From Pseudomonas syringae (GTDB lineage Bacteria > Pseudomonadota > Gammaproteobacteria > Pseudomonadales > Pseudomonadaceae), in the NCBI RefSeq assembly GCF_021605415.1, contig NZ_WKEQ01000020.1, positions 30,650 to 94,649 of the forward strand: 64,000 nt of DNA, written 5' to 3'. Below are positions 1 through 8,122 of this stretch, one piece after another; within the stretch, counting starts at the first letter, position 1; each line of letters begins with the position of its first letter. The notes under the pieces were generated by a model. It did no database searches, was not told the DNA's origin, and saw only the letters and a list, made by a program, of their open reading frames with translations. Both the position numbers and the translations under genes were made by a program.

Positions 1-87
1 CTGATCCGTCGCCTGGCAGCTTCGGCGTTCATGATCCTGGCGGTCGTCGCGGTGTACAAAGCCATGCAGAGCAGCGGCTGGGTCTAG
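1..87 (+). CDS. C-terminal end of a membrane protein, cut by window start
   Basis: An open frame runs from the first base to TAG at 85-87, giving 28 residues that end in QSSGWV. The visible piece is one hydrophobic segment (AASAFMILAVVAVYKA) followed by a short polar tail, which fits the last transmembrane helix of a small integral membrane protein. A TMEM165/GDT1 (UPF0016) cation transporter is possible because that family ends this way, but 28 residues cannot settle it. It converges on the M48 gene. Confidence 0.5.
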   Translation: MIRRLAASAFMILAVVAVYKAMQSSGWV

Positions 88-111
88 GGGCAGCATTGAG
101 CTTCAAGCCTG

Positions 112-164
112 AAGCTGCAAGCAAAGCGGATCTGCTTCAACTTGCAGCTCAAAGCTTGCAGCTT
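112..164. repeat. Inverted repeat between converging genes
   Basis: AAGCTGCAAGC (112-122) is repeated as its exact reverse complement at 154-164, with further CTTCAAGC/TTGCAGC copies around it. The right arm overlaps the stop codon of the M48 gene. Lying between two converging genes it could act as a bidirectional terminator, although no clear U-run follows. Such Ser/Leu-like AGCTTGCAGCTT repeats occur between Pseudomonas genes. Confidence 0.6.
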
Positions 165-981
165 ACTGCCTGCTACTGTTGTATAGCGGCATCACTTTGG
201 GTATCGCCGCTTCCAGCGATGCAATCCGGCTCGACGAAGCCGGGTGCGTGCTCATGAATTCCGGTGGCGAACCTTCCGAGGCCTTGGCCATCTTGTTCCA
301 TAAGGTGATCGCGGCATTCGGGTTGTAGCCGGCGCGGGCGGCCAGTTCGAGGCCGATCAGATCGGCTTCGTTTTCGTTGGCACGGCTGTTGGGCAAGGTC
401 ATACCGTAGTTGGCCACGGTATCGGCCAGCGCCAGACTGTCCTGACCCAGACCGAACAACGCGCCCGCCCCTTGCTTGGCCATTTCCATGCCGTAAGCCT
501 TGGACATCGCTTCACGGCCGTGCTCGCGCAATGCGTGAGCGATTTCATGGCCCATGACCGCAGCGATTTCATCGTCGGTCAGTTTCAGGCTGTCGATCAG
601 TCCGGTGTAGAAAATGATTTTGCCGCCAGGACCGCAATTGGCATTGAGCTCGTCGCTCTTGATCAGATTGACCTCCCACTTCCACTGCGCCGAATCCGGA
701 CGGAAGTTCGGTGCCTGGGCAATCAAGCGATCGGCAATGGCCTGGACACGCTTGGCGTCGTTGCTGGTTTTGTCCAGCACACCTTGGGTGTTCGCCTCGC
801 CGACGGTCTTCTGATAGGACTGCGCATACATCTGGTCGACTTCCTGCGACGACAGCATGCTGAACATGTACTGCTTGCGCTCCACCCCCACGGCACCGCC
901 GCTGGTGGTGTTGACCGACTGGCAACCGGCTAGCAACAGCGCTGCGCCCAGCGCACTTACAACCAATGTCTTGTTCATCAA
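163..981 (-). CDS. M48 family metalloprotease, lipoprotein
   Basis: This 272-residue protein is a putative zinc metalloprotease of the periplasm or outer membrane. The N-terminus is a lipoprotein signal peptide ending in LAGC (Cys20). The catalytic motif HEIAH is at residues 145-149, and ENEAD near residue 203 supplies the third zinc ligand typical of family M48. The family includes E. coli LoiP/YcaL and BepA, which degrade or refold misassembled outer-membrane proteins; there is no TPR tail, so it is closer to LoiP in size. The gene is single, transcribed towards the window start. A ribosome site (GGGAG in the reverse strand) precedes the start. Confidence 0.9.
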   Translation of the reverse strand: MMNKTLVVSALGAALLLAGCQSVNTTSGGAVGVERKQYMFSMLSSQEVDQMYAQSYQKTVGEANTQGVLDKTSNDAKRVQAIADRLIAQAPNFRPDSAQWKWEVNLIKSDELNANCGPGGKIIFYTGLIDSLKLTDDEIAAVMGHEIAHALREHGREAMSKAYGMEMAKQGAGALFGLGQDSLALADTVANYGMTLPNSRANENEADLIGLELAARAGYNPNAAITLWNKMAKASEGSPPEFMSTHPASSSRIASLEAAIPKVMPLYNSSRQ

Positions 982-1129
982 AAAACTCCCTGGAAACCTG
1001 TGGCGTATCGTAGGCGGGGAATTGTATTGGCGCCAGATACAAAGCGTTCAGGTTCGTACAACATCAAAAGATCCTCCGAACGCGGCCCGAGTCTGCGGCA
1101 GCGCCTGCACAAGCACCACCAAGATCCTC

Positions 1130-1753
1130 TTAACCCGGGGTCAGACACTCAGGGCCGTTGAGCTTGGGATCATTGACCATATTCGCCAGCACCCGCTCGC
1201 GCAGAGCCGCCGGTTCGCTGGCAAGCAATGCCTGCAACACATGCAGCGGCGTCTCCGGATCCAGCCATGCCGCCTGCCCCGCCTCATCGAGAATCAACGG
1301 TCGGCGCTGATTCGACGCTGGTTGTGTAATCACCGCCGCGCTCAGCCACACCTGCTCCTGCACGGGATACGCTTCCCAGATTGCCGCGAAGAACAATGAC
1401 GAGCCCTCCCCCGGCGTCAGCCAGTACGGGCGCTTGCGCTGGGTGCCGCGCCATTCGTAGAAACCATTGGCCGGCAGCAGGCACCGACGCAGACGCAGGG
1501 CTTCGCGAAACATTGGTTGTTCGGCGACGGTTTCAGCCCGGGCATGGGCCGGAGTGCGCGACAGATCGGTCAGCCACGGCGGCGTCAACCCCCAACGGGC
1601 GCGGGCGAGCGAGCGTTGGCCATCCGGCTCGGCACGCAGCATCAACACCGAATCATTGGGGGAAATGTTCCACTGCGCCAGTTGATCGGCAGGAAAACCT
1701 GGCAAGGCCGCGAAATCACGGTTCCAGCGAAACAGGGCATAACGTCCACACAT
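1130..1753 (-). CDS. SRAP-domain protein (YedK/HMCES family), divergent active site
   Basis: The 207-residue protein has the SRAP layout: it begins MCGRYALF, so Cys2 is available to become the N-terminal residue that crosslinks to abasic sites in single-stranded DNA. ARAET (71-75), LPANGFYEW (93-101, Glu100) and a C-terminal NDPKLNGPECL are present. In E. coli YedK the key residues are Cys2, Asn75, Glu105 and His160. Here the residue before ARAET is His rather than Asn, and the usual IHxRMPVIL segment is replaced by NQRRPLIL, so the His is missing. It therefore looks like a divergent SRAP subfamily; family assignment is firm, crosslinking chemistry uncertain. Confidence 0.88.
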   Translation of the reverse strand: MCGRYALFRWNRDFAALPGFPADQLAQWNISPNDSVLMLRAEPDGQRSLARARWGLTPPWLTDLSRTPAHARAETVAEQPMFREALRLRRCLLPANGFYEWRGTQRKRPYWLTPGEGSSLFFAAIWEAYPVQEQVWLSAAVITQPASNQRRPLILDEAGQAAWLDPETPLHVLQALLASEPAALRERVLANMVNDPKLNGPECLTPG

Positions 1754-1789
1754 GGGGCAACACGACTCAGGAATAAAACGAACGCCAGC

Positions 1790-2050
1790 CTAACAGACCA
1801 ACGTGCCGGGGAAGCTTTCCGGTTCGTCGCCGGGCAACGGCAACGCGGCATTGTACGCAGTGATCAACTCGCGGGCGTAATCGGCCTGATCATTGTCGAC
1901 CGACAGCCCGAGCACACCGAAAATCGGCAGTTCACCGGTACCGCCGATCAAATCGCGCCCTACCAAGTGCGCCTCGATGCCTTCGCTGGCGAGCATGCCT
2001 TTAAGCATCTCGCCTTCCATCAGGTTTTCCGGCTCGTAAATTCGCTGCAT
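1790..2050 (-). CDS. DUF2007 domain protein
   Basis: This 86-residue protein matches the DUF2007 (putative signal-transducing protein) pattern: MQRIYEPENLMEGEMLKG at the start, then GIEAHLVGRD and a GLSVDNDQADYARELI segment. No signal peptide or membrane segment is visible. The function of the family is unknown. It lies 9 bases downstream of the CPXCG gene on the same strand and is probably cotranscribed with it. Confidence 0.85.
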   Translation of the reverse strand: MQRIYEPENLMEGEMLKGMLASEGIEAHLVGRDLIGGTGELPIFGVLGLSVDNDQADYARELITAYNAALPLPGDEPESFPGTLVC

Positions 2051-2059
2051 GGTTGCTCC

Positions 2060-2242
2060 TCAGTCGTTCTCGCCACGTACTTCGAGCATCCATTCGTCCC
2101 CATCAACCTGCAAAACAAACGTGATCGGCCTACAACAGACCTGACAGTCTTCGATATAGGTCTGATCACCACCCGACAGATCCACCGTGGTCTCGACCGC
2201 CTCCCCACAATACGGACAATCATAAAACGCCTGTTCCAGCAT
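2060..2242 (-). CDS. CPXCG motif cysteine-rich protein
   Basis: A 60-residue protein beginning MLEQAFYDCPYCGEAV. The CPYCG motif pairs with CQVCCRPI further on, giving a four-cysteine zinc-ribbon-like knuckle. I chose ATG 2242 rather than the upstream ATG at 2296 because the family starts directly before the CPxCG motif and a GGGAG ribosome site lies just ahead of it. Conserved in gammaproteobacteria with no known function; likely the first gene of a two-gene unit with the DUF2007 gene. Confidence 0.85.
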   Translation of the reverse strand: MLEQAFYDCPYCGEAVETTVDLSGGDQTYIEDCQVCCRPITFVLQVDGDEWMLEVRGEND

Positions 2243-2381
2243 CGCGGTCTCCCAAGTGACTTGTGCGTATAATCGCCGGTCTATTTGCAGGGCCATTTGT
2301 GTCTGGCTACCTTTTCAGACCGTGCCCCGTTGGTTTTCGATCAAAACCTTTAATTACCCTAGCCGTTTCTAACAAGAGAGC

Positions 2382-3548
2382 ATGATGGGCGAATTCGATG
2401 CCATCCGACCTTACGACGACAGCGAAGTACCAGTGGTACTGGCAAGACTGCTCAGCGACAAGGCGTTTCTAGATATCCTCACCCACTTCCGCTTTCCGCG
2501 TTCCGCCGGTGCCTTCGGCTGGATGCTCAAACCCCTTATAGCCCATCGGTTGCGCCGTGAATTCGCCGGCGTCACTTCGGTGGCGACGTTACAGGACAAA
2601 GTCGAATCCTACGTTGATCACACCATCGAGCGCGCCACCGATGGCGTGACCTACACCGGTGTCGAGCAATTCAAGTCTGGCAGTGCGTACCTGTTCATCG
2701 CCAACCACCGCGACATCGTGATGGATCCGGCCTTCGTCAACTACGCCGTGTACCACGCCGGCCTGCCGACGCCACGCATCGCCATCGGCGACAACCTGCT
2801 GCAAAAGCCGTTTGTCAGCGACCTGATGCGCCTGAACAAGAGCTTCATCGTGCACCGTTCGATCACCGGGCGTCGCGAAAAAATGGCGGCGTATCAACTG
2901 CTATCGGCTTACATCAATCATTCGATTCGCAACGATTGCGCGTCAATCTGGATCGCTCAGGCCGAAGGCCGGGCCAAGGACGGCGACGACCGCACCGAGT
3001 CGGCGATCCTCAAGATGTTCCACATGAGCCGCAAGGACGAGCCATTCGGCGAGGTCATCCAGTCGCTGAACGTGACCCCGGTATCGATCAGCTACGAATA
3101 CGATCCGTGCGATCAAGCCAAGGCTCGCGAGCTGTACATCCGCGCCACCACCGGCACTTACGCCAAGGCGCCGGGCGAGGATGACGTCAGCATCGCCAAA
3201 GGCATCACCGGCTATAAAGGCCGGGTACACGTCAACTTCGCCGCACCGATCACGCAGTTGTTCGAAGACACCAAGCAATTGGCCGTCGAAATGGACAAGC
3301 AGATTCTCGGCGGCTATCGCCTGTTCCCGGTGCATTACCTGGCGTATGCGCAATGGGCCGATGCCGATCCGCAGTTGCAGGTGCCGACAGCGGCCGAGGT
3401 GTTCCCGGCGGATGAGCTGGCCAAGGCGTCGGAGGAGTGGCAGCGTCGACTGGATGCGTGCCCTGCCGAGCATCGTCCATATCTGGTGCTGCAATATGCG
3501 ACGCCGGTGCGTAACCAGTATCGGGTTCAGGCGGGAATGGCGCTTTAA
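2382..3548 (+). CDS. PlsC-like glycerol acyltransferase family protein
   Basis: This 388-residue protein contains IANHRDIVMD at about 106-115, the acyl-acceptor His/Asp block of the PlsC/PlsB family, followed by an EGRAKDGDDRTESAIL segment equivalent to the EGTR block. It probably transfers acyl chains in phospholipid or lipid-A-like metabolism at the inner membrane, but substrate is unknown. The His-Asp spacing reads H-x5-D to the far Asp (or H-x-D to the near one) instead of the textbook H-x4-D. There are no obvious transmembrane helices. The tandem ATGATG start follows AAGAGAG; either ATG could serve. Confidence 0.82.
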   Translation: MMGEFDAIRPYDDSEVPVVLARLLSDKAFLDILTHFRFPRSAGAFGWMLKPLIAHRLRREFAGVTSVATLQDKVESYVDHTIERATDGVTYTGVEQFKSGSAYLFIANHRDIVMDPAFVNYAVYHAGLPTPRIAIGDNLLQKPFVSDLMRLNKSFIVHRSITGRREKMAAYQLLSAYINHSIRNDCASIWIAQAEGRAKDGDDRTESAILKMFHMSRKDEPFGEVIQSLNVTPVSISYEYDPCDQAKARELYIRATTGTYAKAPGEDDVSIAKGITGYKGRVHVNFAAPITQLFEDTKQLAVEMDKQILGGYRLFPVHYLAYAQWADADPQLQVPTAAEVFPADELAKASEEWQRRLDACPAEHRPYLVLQYATPVRNQYRVQAGMAL

Positions 3549-3556
3549 GCTTTGAG

Positions 3557-3643
3557 CAGGATCAAAAGATCGCAGCCTGCGGCAGCTCCTTGGGATTTAT
3601 GTTCACCCTGAAGGAGCTGCCGAAGGCTGCGATCTTTTGCTTT
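3557..3643. repeat. REP doublet (GATCGCAGCCTGCGGCAGCTCC type)
   Basis: GATCGCAGCCTGCGGCAGCTCC is followed about 25 bases later by its near-exact reverse complement GGAGCTGCCGAAGGCTGCGATC, which would fold into a long hairpin between two converging genes. The same unit recurs at about 4331, 8556, 29750, 38320 and 46680. Confidence 0.85.
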
Positions 3644-3921
3644 CAGAAGCGGGTGCTGATCCAGGAAACGAGCAGCGCCAGGCCCAGGCAGGCGAATCCG
3701 AAACGATAGAAAAACCTGTTCATGCGCAGCGTCGCCCAATCCAGCATCGGCTCTTCGCTCGGGCGGCTTTCGCGCTGGGCGGCGAGGCTGGCCATAGCGC
3801 GTTGTTCGCGGCGACGGGTGGCGTGCAGCAGCCAACTGCCGGGAAATGCGAACAGCAGCGCCAGCAGGTTGATCAATTTGGCGGGATGGGAAGTAAACAG
3901 CGTCATCAAATGCAGCGACAT
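3643..3921 (-). CDS. Conserved two-helix membrane protein
   Basis: A 92-residue protein starting MSLHLMTLFTSHPAKL. Two hydrophobic stretches are visible (LINLLALLFAFPGSWLLH and FGFACLGLALLVSWIS) separated by a charged loop with RRREQR and SRPSEEP. The start at 3921 was chosen because GAGG lies about ten bases upstream and the residues before it are unlike a protein N-terminus. The stop overlaps the REP repeat. Function unknown; I recognise only a conserved Pseudomonas hypothetical. Confidence 0.7.
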   Translation of the reverse strand: MSLHLMTLFTSHPAKLINLLALLFAFPGSWLLHATRRREQRAMASLAAQRESRPSEEPMLDWATLRMNRFFYRFGFACLGLALLVSWISTRF

Positions 3922-4114
3922 CTCAAACCTCAAGCTAAACCGGTTATGGCGAACGCCAGACCGACGACCGCGGCCGAATTCTACCGAAACCCTCCCGCCC
4001 TGCCGCAGTCTTCGCGATAAAAAACATGACAATCGACCGATGGCTGTCCTGTGTCACGGCCCCGTCATCTGGATCGGTCACCCTGCGCGCCTCGAAAACG
4101 ACACGGAATCCGTC

Positions 4115-4321
4115 ATGTTGCACGCCGAAAATCAGGATCGCCTGTACCTCATCACCCCCAGCGACGAACAGCAGACACTCGTCGGCAGCCTCGCTTTCAA
4201 TGTTCAGGATCGCCATTGGCTGGTGTATTGCGCGCTGGGCGGGCATCAACATGCCGATTTGCCGGAGACGGATTTGCTGACGGGCGTGAGCGTCCTCGAC
4301 TTTTATTCACAGGCCGCCTGA
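4115..4321 (+). CDS. Small conserved hypothetical protein
   Basis: A 68-residue frame beginning MLHAENQDRLYLITPS and ending VLDFYSQAA. The composition is protein-like (WLVYCALGGHQHADLPETDLL) and third-position GC fits the surroundings, unlike the overlapping frames. The ribosome site is weak (ACGGAAT), so the exact start is uncertain. No known domain is recognised. It is divergent from the preceding membrane protein and converges on the yajG-like gene, from which a bidirectional terminator separates it. Confidence 0.6.
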   Translation: MLHAENQDRLYLITPSDEQQTLVGSLAFNVQDRHWLVYCALGGHQHADLPETDLLTGVSVLDFYSQAA

Positions 4322-4330
4322 ACACCACCC

Positions 4331-4367
4331 CGTGCAGGAGCCCGAGCCTTCGGCAGCTCCTACAGAG
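4331..4367. repeat. Single REP-like unit
   Basis: CGTGCAGGAGCCCGAGCCTTCGGCAGCTCCTACAG contains GGAGC...GCTCC arms and the CTTCGGCAGCTCCTACA core shared with the doublets at 3557 and 8556. It lies between converging genes. Confidence 0.5.
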
Positions 4368-4382
4368 GGAATTTGAGGCAAT

Positions 4383-4413
4383 AAAAAACGGCGCTTGTGA
4401 TAGCGCCGTTTTT
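4383..4413. terminator. Bidirectional intrinsic terminator
   Basis: AAAACGGCGC, an eight-base loop, then GCGCCGTTTTT. The stem is perfect with A-run and T-run on either side, so it can serve both the small plus-strand gene and the converging minus-strand lipoprotein gene. Confidence 0.85.
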
Positions 4414-4429
4414 GCATCAAGCCAAAGTC

Positions 4430-5014
4430 TTACTCAGCCAGAACCTGCCCCACCGTCGGATCCTTGAACAACCGCGTCAACGCATCGCTCAATACATCGC
4501 TGACCAGTTTGGTGTTGGTTTCCTGGTTCGGAGCCATGCCGAAACGCTGATCCAGCGACGCACCGTAACGGCCGCTGTAGCGACGGTTGGCGTTCTGCAC
4601 ATCCGAGCGGAAGGTCGCGCCGATGGTGGCTTCGGTCACGTACATGCCTTCTTTCGGCGACTGGTATTTCAGTTCGGCCAGGGTCACGGTCAACTGCGGC
4701 GCGTTCGGCGCGCTGTTGGTCGGGGTGAAGCCGAGCAGGCGCACGGCGGCTTCTGCCTGGGCCTGCAGTTTCGGCAGGATCTGCTCTTTCTGCACGGTGA
4801 TGGCGCTGGTTTCCGGGTACAGGCCGCCACGGGTGCCAAGGGTTGGCGACGGACGACCGTCAACCACGCGAACCACAACAGGCTGGCCACGACCGACCGG
4901 TGCCAGCTGAGTGGTCAGCTTTGGTTCCGGGCTCAGTTGTTGCGGGCTGTGGGCGCAGCCGGCCAGGGTCAAACCGGTCACAGTGATCAAACCGAACAAC
5001 AGGCGTTGCAACAT
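4430..5014 (-). CDS. YajG family lipoprotein
   Basis: The 194-residue protein starts MLQRLLFGLITVTGLTLAGC, a lipoprotein signal with LAGC at Cys20. The mature part carries the YajG pattern: VGRGQPVVVRVVDGRP, then SAITVQKEQILPKLQAQ and VTLAELKYQS, with a C-terminal LVSDVLSDALTRLFKDP. Length is as in E. coli YajG (about 192). It is an envelope lipoprotein of unknown role. Start 5014 is supported by GGAGAGAAG just upstream; the upstream ATG at 5068 would bury the signal peptide. Confidence 0.85.
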   Translation of the reverse strand: MLQRLLFGLITVTGLTLAGCAHSPQQLSPEPKLTTQLAPVGRGQPVVVRVVDGRPSPTLGTRGGLYPETSAITVQKEQILPKLQAQAEAAVRLLGFTPTNSAPNAPQLTVTLAELKYQSPKEGMYVTEATIGATFRSDVQNANRRYSGRYGASLDQRFGMAPNQETNTKLVSDVLSDALTRLFKDPTVGQVLAE

Positions 5015-5219
5015 GCTCTTCTCTCCAGAATCAGGCACAAACAGGCCGGCAGTATAGCGGTGGGCCACTGCGGGTAACTAGCTCCGCACAGTGAATACTG
5101 AAATGTCTGACAAAACCTTCAGAATCCGGTTCCTGTCACGGATCAGTCACCGCGCTTTCACCTTCGCGTAACGGCTGCCTGCGAACCTTCAGGGGCAATC
5201 CACCCAAAAGGAACCGGAC

Positions 5220-5453
5220 ATGCGCTATCTCATCTCATTGTTTGCCCCGCGCCCGCTGCACCGCAGCTTTGCCCTGCTCGACCGCAACGGCCACTGCCAG
5301 GCCTTCAAGCAGTGCAGCTTGCAACCGATGGGCGACGGCTGGGTCGAAATCGAAGAAATTCGCCTCAACTGGTTGCACCAGCCACTGCCCGCCAGTGCCC
5401 GGGTGATTCAGCGCCAGCCTCGTGCACGGGCGCAGGCAATGTTGAGCATCTGA
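5220..5453 (+). CDS. Small conserved hypothetical protein
   Basis: A 77-residue, Arg- and Leu-rich protein starting MRYLISLFAPRPLHRSFALLD and containing GWVEIEEIRLNWLHQPLP. AAAAGGAAC precedes the ATG. There is no signal peptide or membrane segment. It looks like a Pseudomonas-specific conserved hypothetical; no function can be given. Confidence 0.65.
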   Translation: MRYLISLFAPRPLHRSFALLDRNGHCQAFKQCSLQPMGDGWVEIEEIRLNWLHQPLPASARVIQRQPRARAQAMLSI

Positions 5454-5464
5454 CCGGATGCTTA
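5447..5464. repeat. Short inverted repeat overlapping a stop codon
   Basis: AGCATC-TGACCG-GATGCT is a perfect six-base-arm inverted repeat that overlaps the end of the preceding gene. It is followed by TAATAAAA rather than a T-run, so it is a weak candidate terminator at best. Confidence 0.4.
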
Positions 5465-6129
5465 ATAAAAGTCATTAAACACGACCAACTCCGCGCGTTT
5501 CTTCGATACAATCTCCCCCCGATTATAAGGACGTCTCCTGATCGGGCCCCGCAACACCGTCAATACCGCAGTCATTGACACCCCAATCGCCCACAGAGAG
5601 CCGCCCACACAGATCGAGTGAAGCTGGCGTGCTTGCTGTTCGTTGAGCAAATCCCACCTTTTCGCGAATCTGCAGAGCTGTCGTCACGCTCGGCTTTTGC
5701 CGGCGGATACAGCCCTTTTTGAGGTTCACGTCTTCAAAAGAGCGTGAAAAAAAACGGGTTTTCACAACTTCACAAGAGTGTGGCGAGCAAATGAATAGTT
5801 TTGCGTCTGAACATGCACCATTAGCGTCTGAAACAGCCCAACGACACAGGAACGGGTATACCTCGAAGACTGGTTACTGAAGCCTGTCCGCTACGGATTT
5901 GGTTGCACAAACGGATGTCTCGGCCATAAGTCGAATTGCCAGCGCTGAGCTGAAATGAGTTCATGGAGCTCTTGAAGCCAGCCCGTCTGCATCCGTCGAA
6001 GTTGCGATGAATTGCGAAGATTCGGACATGGCGAAACGAGTCATGGGTATCCAGGGTCAACTGACCTGCCCTGGAACGCCTGGCAGCCATGCCGACAATT
6101 TGGTGCTGCAGATTTTGGAGACGCGTTAA
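5465..6129 (+). other. Long gene-poor region ahead of mqo
   Basis: About 665 bases with no convincing gene on either strand. It is more AT-rich in its first 350 bases, including GATACAAT at 5505-5512 that could be part of a promoter. One 29-codon frame, ATG 5791 to TGA 5880 (starts MNSFASEHAPL), lies in it without a good ribosome site. The last 250 bases are GC-balanced, lack repeats and run straight into GGAGACGCGTTAA before the mqo start. It may hold a long mqo leader or an unrecognised small RNA. Confidence 0.4.
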
Positions 6130-7638
6130 ATGGCGCATAACGAAGCAGTCGACGTAGTACTGGTTGGGGCCGGCATCATGAGTGCCACCCTTGCCGTGCT
6201 GCTCAAAGAACTCGACCCCGCGATCAAGCTGGAAGTCGTCGAGTTGATGGATTCCGGTGCCGCAGAGAGTTCCAACCCCTGGAACAACGCCGGTACCGGC
6301 CACGCCGGCCTGTGCGAGCTCAATTACACGCCGCAGGCTGCCGACGGCAGCGTCGACATCAAGAAAGCCGTGCATATCAACACCCAGTTCGAAGTGTCAA
6401 AGCAGTTCTGGTCGTACCTGACCAAAAAAGGCACCTTCGGCTCGTGCAAATCGTTCATCAGCCCGGTGCCGCACCTGAGTTTTGTGCAGGGCGACAACGG
6501 TGTCTCGTTCCTCAAGAAGCGCTTTGAGGTGCTGAGCAAGCACCACGCCTTTGCCGACATGGAATACACCGAAGACAAGGCCACCATGGCCGAGTGGATG
6601 CCGCTGATGATGCCGGGGCGTCCGGCCGACGAAGTGCTCGCCGCCACTCGCGTGATGAACGGCACCGACGTCAATTTCGGCGCCCTGACCAATCAGTTGC
6701 TCAAACACCTGACCAGCGCCCCGGATGCTCAGGTCAAATACTGCAAGCGCGTGACCGGCCTGAAGCGTAACGGCAGCGGTTGGACCGTCAGCATCAAGGA
6801 CGTCAACAGCGGCAACACCCGTGAAGTCGACGCCAAGTTCGTCTTCCTCGGCGCTGGCGGCGCGGCACTGCCGCTGTTGCAAGCCTCGGGCATCGAAGAA
6901 AGCAAAGGCTTCGGCGGGTTCCCCATCAGCGGCCAGTGGCTGCGTTGCGATAACCCGGAAGTGGTCAAGCATCACCAGGCCAAGGTGTACAGCCAGGCTG
7001 CTGTGGGTTCGCCGCCGATGTCCGTGCCGCACCTCGACACCCGCGTAGTCGACGGTAAGAAATCCCTGCTGTTCGGACCTTACGCCGGTTTTACCACCAA
7101 GTTCCTCAAGCACGGTTCGTTCATGGATCTGCCGATGTCGGTGCGCGCCGGCAACATCGGCCCGATGCTGTCCGTCGCGAAAAACAACATGGATCTGACC
7201 AAGTACCTGGTCAGCGAAGTGATGCAATCGATGGAGCAGCGCCTGGATTCCCTGCGCCGCTTCTACCCCGAGGCGAAAGCCGAAGACTGGCGCCTGGAAG
7301 TGGCCGGCCAGCGGGTGCAGATCATCAAGAAAGACCCGAAAAAGGGTGGCGTCTTGCAGTTCGGCACGGAACTGGTCGCGGCCAAGGACGGCTCTCTCGC
7401 CGCCCTGCTCGGCGCTTCACCAGGTGCCTCGGTGACAGTTTCGATCATGCTCGAACTGATCGAAAAATGCTTCGCCAGCAAAGCCGCCGGCGAGTGGGCT
7501 ACCAAGCTCAAGGAAATCTTCCCCGCCCGTGAAAAGGTTCTGGAGAACGACGCTGCGCTGTATCGCAAGATCAACACGCAGAACAACGTTGCGCTGGAAC
7601 TGGTCGAGGCCAGCAGCGAGACCGAAAGCTACGCCTGA
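6130..7638 (+). CDS. mqo: Malate:quinone oxidoreductase
   Basis: This 502-residue FAD enzyme oxidises malate to oxaloacetate and passes electrons to the quinone pool at the inner face of the cytoplasmic membrane, replacing or supplementing NAD-dependent malate dehydrogenase. The dinucleotide-binding motif VGAGIMSATLA is at about residues 11-21, followed by the family signature SSNPWNNAGTGHAGLCELNY and QFWSYL. The C-terminal GASPGASVTVSIMLELIEKCF is also typical. Length matches the family. GGAG lies about ten bases before the ATG. The gene is monocistronic, closed by a strong terminator. Confidence 0.97.
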   Translation: MAHNEAVDVVLVGAGIMSATLAVLLKELDPAIKLEVVELMDSGAAESSNPWNNAGTGHAGLCELNYTPQAADGSVDIKKAVHINTQFEVSKQFWSYLTKKGTFGSCKSFISPVPHLSFVQGDNGVSFLKKRFEVLSKHHAFADMEYTEDKATMAEWMPLMMPGRPADEVLAATRVMNGTDVNFGALTNQLLKHLTSAPDAQVKYCKRVTGLKRNGSGWTVSIKDVNSGNTREVDAKFVFLGAGGAALPLLQASGIEESKGFGGFPISGQWLRCDNPEVVKHHQAKVYSQAAVGSPPMSVPHLDTRVVDGKKSLLFGPYAGFTTKFLKHGSFMDLPMSVRAGNIGPMLSVAKNNMDLTKYLVSEVMQSMEQRLDSLRRFYPEAKAEDWRLEVAGQRVQIIKKDPKKGGVLQFGTELVAAKDGSLAALLGASPGASVTVSIMLELIEKCFASKAAGEWATKLKEIFPAREKVLENDAALYRKINTQNNVALELVEASSETESYA

Positions 7639-7649
7639 TTTGGCCGCCG

Positions 7650-7693
7650 CATAAAAAACGCCCCGTACTCGTCGAGTGCGGGGCGTTTTTTAT
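7650..7693 (+). terminator. Strong intrinsic terminator after mqo
   Basis: CATAAAAAACGCCCCG, a 13-base middle that itself half-pairs (ACTCGTCGAGT), and CGGGGCGTTTTTTATG form a long perfect stem with T-run in both directions. It ends mqo and can also stop the converging minus-strand gene. Confidence 0.93.
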
Positions 7694-7700
7694 GCGCCTT

Positions 7701-7770
7701 CTGCAGGAGCACGGCTTGCCGGCGATGCGATTTCAGAAACGCCTGCGCCGGCAAGCCGTTCTCCTACAAC
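7701..7770. repeat. REP doublet (CGGCTTGCCGGCG type)
   Basis: TGCAGGAGCACGGCTTGCCGGCG is mirrored by CGCCGGCAAGCCGTTCTCCTACA after a 22-base spacer. This is a second REP sequence family, related in its GGAG/CTCC ends to the others in the window. Confidence 0.8.
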
Positions 7771-7771
7771 C

Positions 7772-8059
7772 TCAGCCGCGTGCTTTCCCGATCAGTTCGA
7801 TATATTCCTGGGCATTACGCTGATCCTTGATCAACGCCACAAAGTCATTGCCGTGCTCGTCCTTGCCGTCGAGATCAAAACCGGCCTCGACAAAGAACGT
7901 CAAAAACCGCTCAAAATCGTCGATGCGCAGACCACGGTACGCCTTGATCAGTTTGTGCAGCGACGGCGAGGTGGCATCGACCGGCTCAAAATCGAGGAAC
8001 AGTTTGATCTGCTCATCGCCGATCTCGTCACCAATCACTTGCTTCTTATCTTTACGCAT
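7772..8059 (-). CDS. PA4642-like conserved protein
   Basis: A 95-residue cytoplasmic protein starting MRKDKKQVIGDEIGDEQIKL, highly charged, ending YIELIGKARG. Position next to mqo and sequence fit the Pseudomonas PA4642 family. It contains an ankyrin-like AGFDLDGKDEHGNDFVAL stretch but no recognised catalytic motif. Function unknown. Its stop is just beyond the REP doublet. Confidence 0.75.
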   Translation of the reverse strand: MRKDKKQVIGDEIGDEQIKLFLDFEPVDATSPSLHKLIKAYRGLRIDDFERFLTFFVEAGFDLDGKDEHGNDFVALIKDQRNAQEYIELIGKARG

Positions 8060-8122
8060 TGCCGACTCCAGCTCGCAGACATTTCACGGGGCGGGCAGTT
8101 TACCCCCGCGCAGGCGCCGGGC

